Shown piece by piece: positions 24,597 through 28,272 of a DNA stretch of 28,272 nt. Origin of the DNA: Bacteroidota bacterium (lineage in GTDB: Bacteria > Bacteroidota > Bacteroidia > Bacteroidales > Prolixibacteraceae); contig DAOVTY010000004.1 of NCBI GenBank assembly GCA_030632865.1, positions 1-28,272 of the forward strand, written 5' to 3'. Position numbers and translations under genes: made by a program. Numbering within the stretch: the first letter of the stretch is position 1; every line of letters starts with the position of its first letter. The notes beneath the pieces are model-generated. The model was given only the letters and a program-made list of their open reading frames with translations. It was not told the origin of the DNA and searched no databases.

Positions 24597-25667
24597 TTAT
24601 TTTGTTTTTTCAAACTCCTGCATGGCTGCTGTAAGTACTTTAATACTTTCTATTGGCATTGCATTATAAACTGATGCACGAAAACCTCCAACAGAACGAT
24701 GCCCCTTAATTCCAACTATCCCTTTTGATGTTGCGAAATCAAGAAAATCTTTTTCAGAATCTTTGTACTCATCAGTCATAACAAAACAAATATTCATTAA
24801 CGAGCGGTCTTCTGCATTTGCAACTGTTGATTTAAATAATTTATTCCTGTCAATTTCATCATACACAAGAGCTGCTTTTTCTATATTGGTTTTTTCCATC
24901 GCCTCAATACCCCCATTTTCTTTTAGCCAGCGTAAAGTTTGCAAGCAAGCAAAAACAGGCAATGTAGCCGGAGTATTAAACATTGAATCTTTGTCGATGT
25001 GTGTTTTATAGTTTAAAATTGTAGGAATTTGGCGCTCAATTTTTCCGAGTGCCTCATCTTTTACAATTATCAAAGTAGCTCCCGATGGACCCAAATTTTT
25101 CTGAGCACCAGCATAAATCACATCGTATTTAGCCACATCGATTGGACGGCTAAAGATATCAGACGACATGTCGCCAATTAAAGGCATAGATACTTCAGGC
25201 TCGGCATGAAGTTGCGTTCCATAAATTGTGTTATTTGTTGTAATATGAAAATAACTTGCATCGTCTGGAATATCATAACTTTTCGGAATATAATTATAAT
25301 TAGCATCTGCCGATGAAGCAACTTCTACAACTTCACCAAAAAACTTTGCCTCCTTAATTGCTTTTTTAGCCCACATACCTGTATTTAAGTATGCTGATTT
25401 TTTATCCATCAAATTATAAGGAGCCATTAAAAACTGAGTACTTGCACCGCCTTGCAAAAAAAGCACAGAATATCCTTCCGGAACTTTTAAAAGTTCTTTT
25501 ACAAGTAATTGAGCTTCGTCCATTACTGCAACAAACTCTTTACTTCGATGAGAAACTTCCATTACTGAAAGACCGGTTCCTGCAAAATTCATCGCTGCTT
25601 CAGCGGTTTTTTCTTTTGTAACTTCGGGCAAAATTGAAGGCCCGGCGTAAAAATTATGTTTTTTCAT
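24597..25667 (-). CDS. serC: Phosphoserine aminotransferase
   Basis: 356 residues, usual length about 360. PLP enzyme converting phosphohydroxypyruvate and glutamate to phosphoserine; the same fold also serves pyridoxal phosphate synthesis. Family marks: 'NFYAGPSILPEV' at the N-terminus, 'SVMEVSHRSKEF', 'FLQGGASTQF' (70-79), 'ITTNNTIYGTQ' (142-152) and the PLP-binding Lys190 in 'YAGAQKNLGPSG'. C-terminal 'GIKGHRSVGGFRASVYNAMP' carries phosphate-binding residues. First gene of the serC-serA-DUF1015 unit. A weak promoter candidate lies upstream: TTTG (25711 to 25708), 21 bp, TATTTTTA (25686 to 25679). Confidence 0.95.
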   Translation of the reverse strand: MKKHNFYAGPSILPEVTKEKTAEAAMNFAGTGLSVMEVSHRSKEFVAVMDEAQLLVKELLKVPEGYSVLFLQGGASTQFLMAPYNLMDKKSAYLNTGMWAKKAIKEAKFFGEVVEVASSADANYNYIPKSYDIPDDASYFHITTNNTIYGTQLHAEPEVSMPLIGDMSSDIFSRPIDVAKYDVIYAGAQKNLGPSGATLIIVKDEALGKIERQIPTILNYKTHIDKDSMFNTPATLPVFACLQTLRWLKENGGIEAMEKTNIEKAALVYDEIDRNKLFKSTVANAEDRSLMNICFVMTDEYKDSEKDFLDFATSKGIVGIKGHRSVGGFRASVYNAMPIESIKVLTAAMQEFEKTK

Positions 25668-26012
25668 TATACAACAATTAAAAATAAGTTAATAAATATG
25701 TTAGTTGCAAACTTCTATTCAAAGAACGAAATTAGTAATCAGTTTGCAGATGAGAAAAGTCAATTCCTAAATTAAATTTTCAAGCTATAAAACAGTGACA
25801 ATTCTAATGAGCAGTGATAAATATCATTATATTATCAAGTTTTTATTCTACAAATTTATCTGTTTCTAAATAAGAATGCTCATTTTTTTGAAAAGAAAAC
25901 AGTTCAGTAATATAAAATTAAAAGAGGTTCACATATTTGAACATTTACTTATTTATTTTAATATAAAATGAAAACTACTAACTTTGAATCAAACTAATCA
26001 AAAATCTAAACC
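25668..26012. other. Divergent intergenic region between serC and the sulfatase gene
   Basis: 345 bases, AT-rich. It holds the weak serC promoter candidate (25679-25711) and the -7 box of the sulfatase gene (25979-25986). No open frame of protein-like composition, hairpin terminator or repeat was found in the middle part. Confidence 0.6.
25979..25986 (+). promoter_or_regulatory. Predicted -7 box of the sulfatase gene
   Basis: TAACTTTG matches TAnnTTTG exactly, 26 bases before the ATG at 26013. No TTG lies at the right distance for a -33 element, so this may need an activator or extracytoplasmic sigma factor; that is inference. Confidence 0.45.
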
Positions 26013-27494
26013 ATGAAACGAGCAAGGCAAAATTTGTTACACGAGAAGATAATTATAAGCGAGAGACATTTGTTACCGTTAAAAACAAACAATTATAAAC
26101 GTATAAAAGGTTACATTAACATTGCTTTTCTATTATTTTTTACCACCTTTTTATTAATAAACTGTTCTTCTGAAAACAAAGTTAATCAACCCAATTTTGT
26201 ATTTATTTTGGCTGATGATTTGGGCTATTCACAAATTGGATGCAACGGAAGCAGTTACTACAAAACTCCAAACATCGACCAACTAGCAGAAGAAGGAATG
26301 CGGTTTACAAATGCTTATGCTGCATGCCCTGTTTGCTCTCCAACACGCGCCAGTATAATGACTGGGAAATACCCGGCACGTTTACATTTAACAGATTTTA
26401 TTGCCGGAAATAATAAAGACAACTATCCTCTTTCTCAGCCTAACTGGCAAAAATATTTGCCTTTAGAAGAAATCACTTTTGCAGAGATTTTGAAAGAGAG
26501 TGGTTATAATACAGCTTTGTTTGGAAAGTGGCATCTGAGTCAAGATAAAATGCCGCCCAAAAGTTTACCTTTTAATCCTGACAAGCAAGGATTTAACGAA
26601 TCTTTTGTAACTTACAAACCTTCAGGAAGTATGATTCAACCATGGCAAGAAGCTGAAAACGACGCACATAATGTTGATACAATTACCACCCTTGCACTTG
26701 ATTTTTTAGTTCGAAACAAATCGAATCCATTTTTTCTGTTTGTATCACACAACACCATTCACGACCCGCTGAAAGAGAAAGAGGAGACCATTCAGAAATA
26801 TAAAAATTTGAAAGAGAGTGAAGAACCCGAAAACCATCCAATTGTTGCAGCAATGATTGAACGACTTGATAATAGCTGTGGAGAAATATTTAACAAGTTA
26901 GATGAATTGGGGCTAAATGAAAACACAATCGTTATTTTCTTTGGCGATAATGGTGGACGAGATAAACATGCCAAACAAACACCTTTCAGAGCTGGGAAAG
27001 GCTGGCTTTATGAGGGAGGAATTAGAGAACCACTAATTGTAAAATGGAAAAACGAAATTAAAGCGGGAACTGTTTCTGAGGCATTAATTAGTTCAGTTGA
27101 TTTCCTTCCCACTTTTCTTGAAGTGACAGGGAACACTAATATTCCTAAAAATATTGACGGGAAAAGTTTTTTACCCGTTTTAAAAAATAATCAAATTGAA
27201 AATCACAATAATGTATTTTGGCATTATCCACATTATCATGGAGGTTCGGGAATGATTCCTGCAGGAGCAGTACGTTCTGGAAACTTCAAATTAATTGAAT
27301 GGTACGAACCTAAATTATTAAATAGTGGTAATTGTGTAGAGTTATTTGATCTTAGCAAAGATCAAGGGGAAACAACAAACCTTAGTGAACAATTACCTGA
27401 AAAAGCAGCAGAATTAAAAGAACTGCTGAATAACTGGAGAATAGAAGTTGATGCACAAATGCCTACTATAAACAAGAATGCTGCCCTTCAATAA
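26013..27494 (+). CDS. Lipoprotein sulfatase, family S1 (formylglycine type)
   Basis: 493 residues. Lipobox 'FLLIN-C51' after a hydrophobic stretch (36-50), so the enzyme is probably a lipoprotein facing the periplasm or outer surface. Active-site motif C108-S-P-T-R112 followed by 'ASIMTGKYPAR': Cys108 would be converted to formylglycine by a maturase encoded elsewhere. Metal and substrate residues: Asp68-Asp69 in 'LADDLGY', Lys172 and His174 in 'GKWHL', His246/His250 in 'SHNTIH', Asp312-Asn313 in 'FGDNGG'. Removes sulfate esters from a glycan; the target sugar is not readable. No SusC/D or glycoside hydrolase adjoins it. The 35-residue basic stretch before the hydrophobic core is unusually long. 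Confidence 0.92.
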   Translation: MKRARQNLLHEKIIISERHLLPLKTNNYKRIKGYINIAFLLFFTTFLLINCSSENKVNQPNFVFILADDLGYSQIGCNGSSYYKTPNIDQLAEEGMRFTNAYAACPVCSPTRASIMTGKYPARLHLTDFIAGNNKDNYPLSQPNWQKYLPLEEITFAEILKESGYNTALFGKWHLSQDKMPPKSLPFNPDKQGFNESFVTYKPSGSMIQPWQEAENDAHNVDTITTLALDFLVRNKSNPFFLFVSHNTIHDPLKEKEETIQKYKNLKESEEPENHPIVAAMIERLDNSCGEIFNKLDELGLNENTIVIFFGDNGGRDKHAKQTPFRAGKGWLYEGGIREPLIVKWKNEIKAGTVSEALISSVDFLPTFLEVTGNTNIPKNIDGKSFLPVLKNNQIENHNNVFWHYPHYHGGSGMIPAGAVRSGNFKLIEWYEPKLLNSGNCVELFDLSKDQGETTNLSEQLPEKAAELKELLNNWRIEVDAQMPTINKNAALQ

Positions 27495-27515
27495 AAAGAC
27501 AGCATTCTTATTTGT
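27474..27515. terminator. Bidirectional terminator between sulfatase gene and gcvT
   Basis: AAGAATGCTG (27474-27483) and CAGCATTCTT (27500-27509) form a perfect 10-bp stem. The left arm is inside the last codons of the sulfatase gene, and its stop codon (27492-27494) lies in the loop. On the plus strand TATTTG follows, on the minus strand GTTTAT. It can serve both convergent genes. Confidence 0.6.
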
Positions 27516-27528
27516 GCAAAAAAATAAT

Positions 27529-28272
27529 CTAAATAAAAGGTAGTTTCACAATTTCAGCAGCAATTGTTTTATTTCTTATTTTAACAAAAACCTGTGTGCC
27601 AAAAGCAGAATATTCCTTGGCAATATATCCCATTCCAATTCCTTTGCCCAACACTGGCGACATTGTTCCAGAAGTTACATTTCCAATTACCGAACCTTCA
27701 AAGTTTACCAACTCGTAACCATGTCGTGGAATGCCTCTTTCGAGCATAATAAAACCACGCAGTTTGCGAGTAACACCCTCTTTTTTCTGCATCATTAAAA
27801 AATCACGATCTATAAAACTGCGTTCATGATTGAATTTCGTTATCCATCCTAAACCAGCTTCAATTGAAGAAGTTGTATCGTCTATATCATTCCCGTATAA
27901 ACAATACCCCATTTCTAAACGTAAAGTATCGCGCGCTGCCAATCCAATGGGTTTTATGCCAAATTCTGCTCCGGCTTCAAATATTGCATTCCATATTTTG
28001 TCGGCAACATCGTTTCTAAAATATAGCTCGAAACCTCCTGATCCTGTATATCCTGTTGCAGAAATAATAACATCGTCAACCCCTGCAAATTTATCAGTTA
28101 TAAAGGTGTAAAATTTGATTTCAGAAAGATTAACATCGGTAAGCTTCTGCAAAACCTCTGTTGCTCTTGGCCCCTGAATTGCCAACTGACTAATATTATC
28201 AGATGCATTTTTTAGCTCGGCACCTACATCATTTTGCCTAACAACCCAGTTCCAGTCTTTCTCGATATTAGA
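27529..28272 (-). CDS. gcvT: Glycine cleavage T protein (aminomethyltransferase), C-terminal part
   Basis: Open to the window edge; 247 residues visible of a usual 360 or so, so about 115 N-terminal residues lie outside. A start at 28185 would be a TTG inside the conserved 'LAIQGPRA' motif and is not real: the frame continues upstream as 'SNIEKDWNWVVRQND'. Further marks are 'TGYTGSGGFELYF', 'GLAARDTLRLEMGYCLYGND' and 'LGWITKF'. The T protein moves the aminomethyl carbon from the lipoyl H protein to tetrahydrofolate, giving methylene-tetrahydrofolate, ammonia and reduced H protein. It links glycine breakdown to the folate pool used by FolD. Other gcv genes are not in view. Confidence 0.94.
   Translation of the reverse strand, partial: SNIEKDWNWVVRQNDVGAELKNASDNISQLAIQGPRATEVLQKLTDVNLSEIKFYTFITDKFAGVDDVIISATGYTGSGGFELYFRNDVADKIWNAIFEAGAEFGIKPIGLAARDTLRLEMGYCLYGNDIDDTTSSIEAGLGWITKFNHERSFIDRDFLMMQKKEGVTRKLRGFIMLERGIPRHGYELVNFEGSVIGNVTSGTMSPVLGKGIGMGYIAKEYSAFGTQVFVKIRNKTIAAEIVKLPFI

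Noticed and set aside
28183..28185. Start of gcvT at 28185 inside the window
   Set aside because: The codon is TTG within the conserved LAIQGP motif and the frame continues with GcvT-like sequence to the window edge; the gene is simply cut.
1..28272. Mobile elements, CRISPR arrays, tRNA or rRNA genes, phage genes
   Set aside because: No transposase or integrase motifs, no regularly spaced repeats of array type and no tRNA-like cloverleaf were seen when reading both strands.

Overview
The window is about 28 kb of AT-rich DNA from a Bacteroidota chromosome, most likely a marine or anaerobic member of Bacteroidales/Marinilabiliales; the rank below phylum is inference. Support for this: a type IX secretion (T9SS) type-B sorted adhesin next to a PorP/SprF protein, a eukaryote-like GT3 glycogen synthase, a DUF3276 PUR-fold protein, a Lys-type SerA, and several upstream regions with the Bacteroidota -7 box TAnnTTTG. 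I see no phage, transposase, CRISPR, rRNA or tRNA. Nearly all of it looks like ordinary chromosome, cut at both ends inside genes (an adhesin on the left, gcvT on the right).

Layout. 1-2.9 kb (+): 3' part of a large T9SS adhesin, then porP/sprF. 2.9-5.9 kb (-): glycogen synthase, murI and a small BFD-like [2Fe-2S] protein in one direction. 6.0-8.9 kb: kduI and kduD (-) divergent from a LacI-type regulator (+); a perfect 14-bp palindrome lies between them and overlaps predicted promoter elements on both sides. 9.0-11.0 kb: a 2[4Fe-4S] ferredoxin gene of only 56 codons (-), a ZupT-like ZIP transporter (+) and nth (-). 11.0-14.8 kb: a strong hairpin with a possible gene remnant, a serine hydrolase with an ABC-F gene 7 bp downstream (+), and a convergent DUF3276 gene (-). 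15.0-17.3 kb (-): folD and ffh. 17.6-22.1 kb: a small outer-membrane beta-barrel protein (+), a 991-residue protein joining two receiver-like domains to a PEP-synthase-type ATP-binding domain (-), and a membrane-anchored coiled-coil protein (-). 22.3-25.7 kb (-): serC, serA, DUF1015. 26.0-27.5 kb (+): a lipoprotein sulfatase. 27.5 kb to the end (-): the C-terminal two thirds of gcvT.

How the genes fit together. KduI and KduD convert the unsaturated uronate product of polysaccharide lyases to 2-keto-3-deoxygluconate. With the sulfatase this points to use of acidic, probably sulfated polysaccharides, although the two loci are 18 kb apart and no SusC/D pair is present. SerC and SerA make phosphohydroxypyruvate and phosphoserine. 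GcvT and FolD act in one-carbon metabolism, fed by serine and glycine. The items most worth following up are the receiver/PPDK_N fusion protein, the shared kdu operator, the Lys-for-His change in SerA beside a DUF1015 gene, and the unexplained open frame ending at a terminator at 11158.
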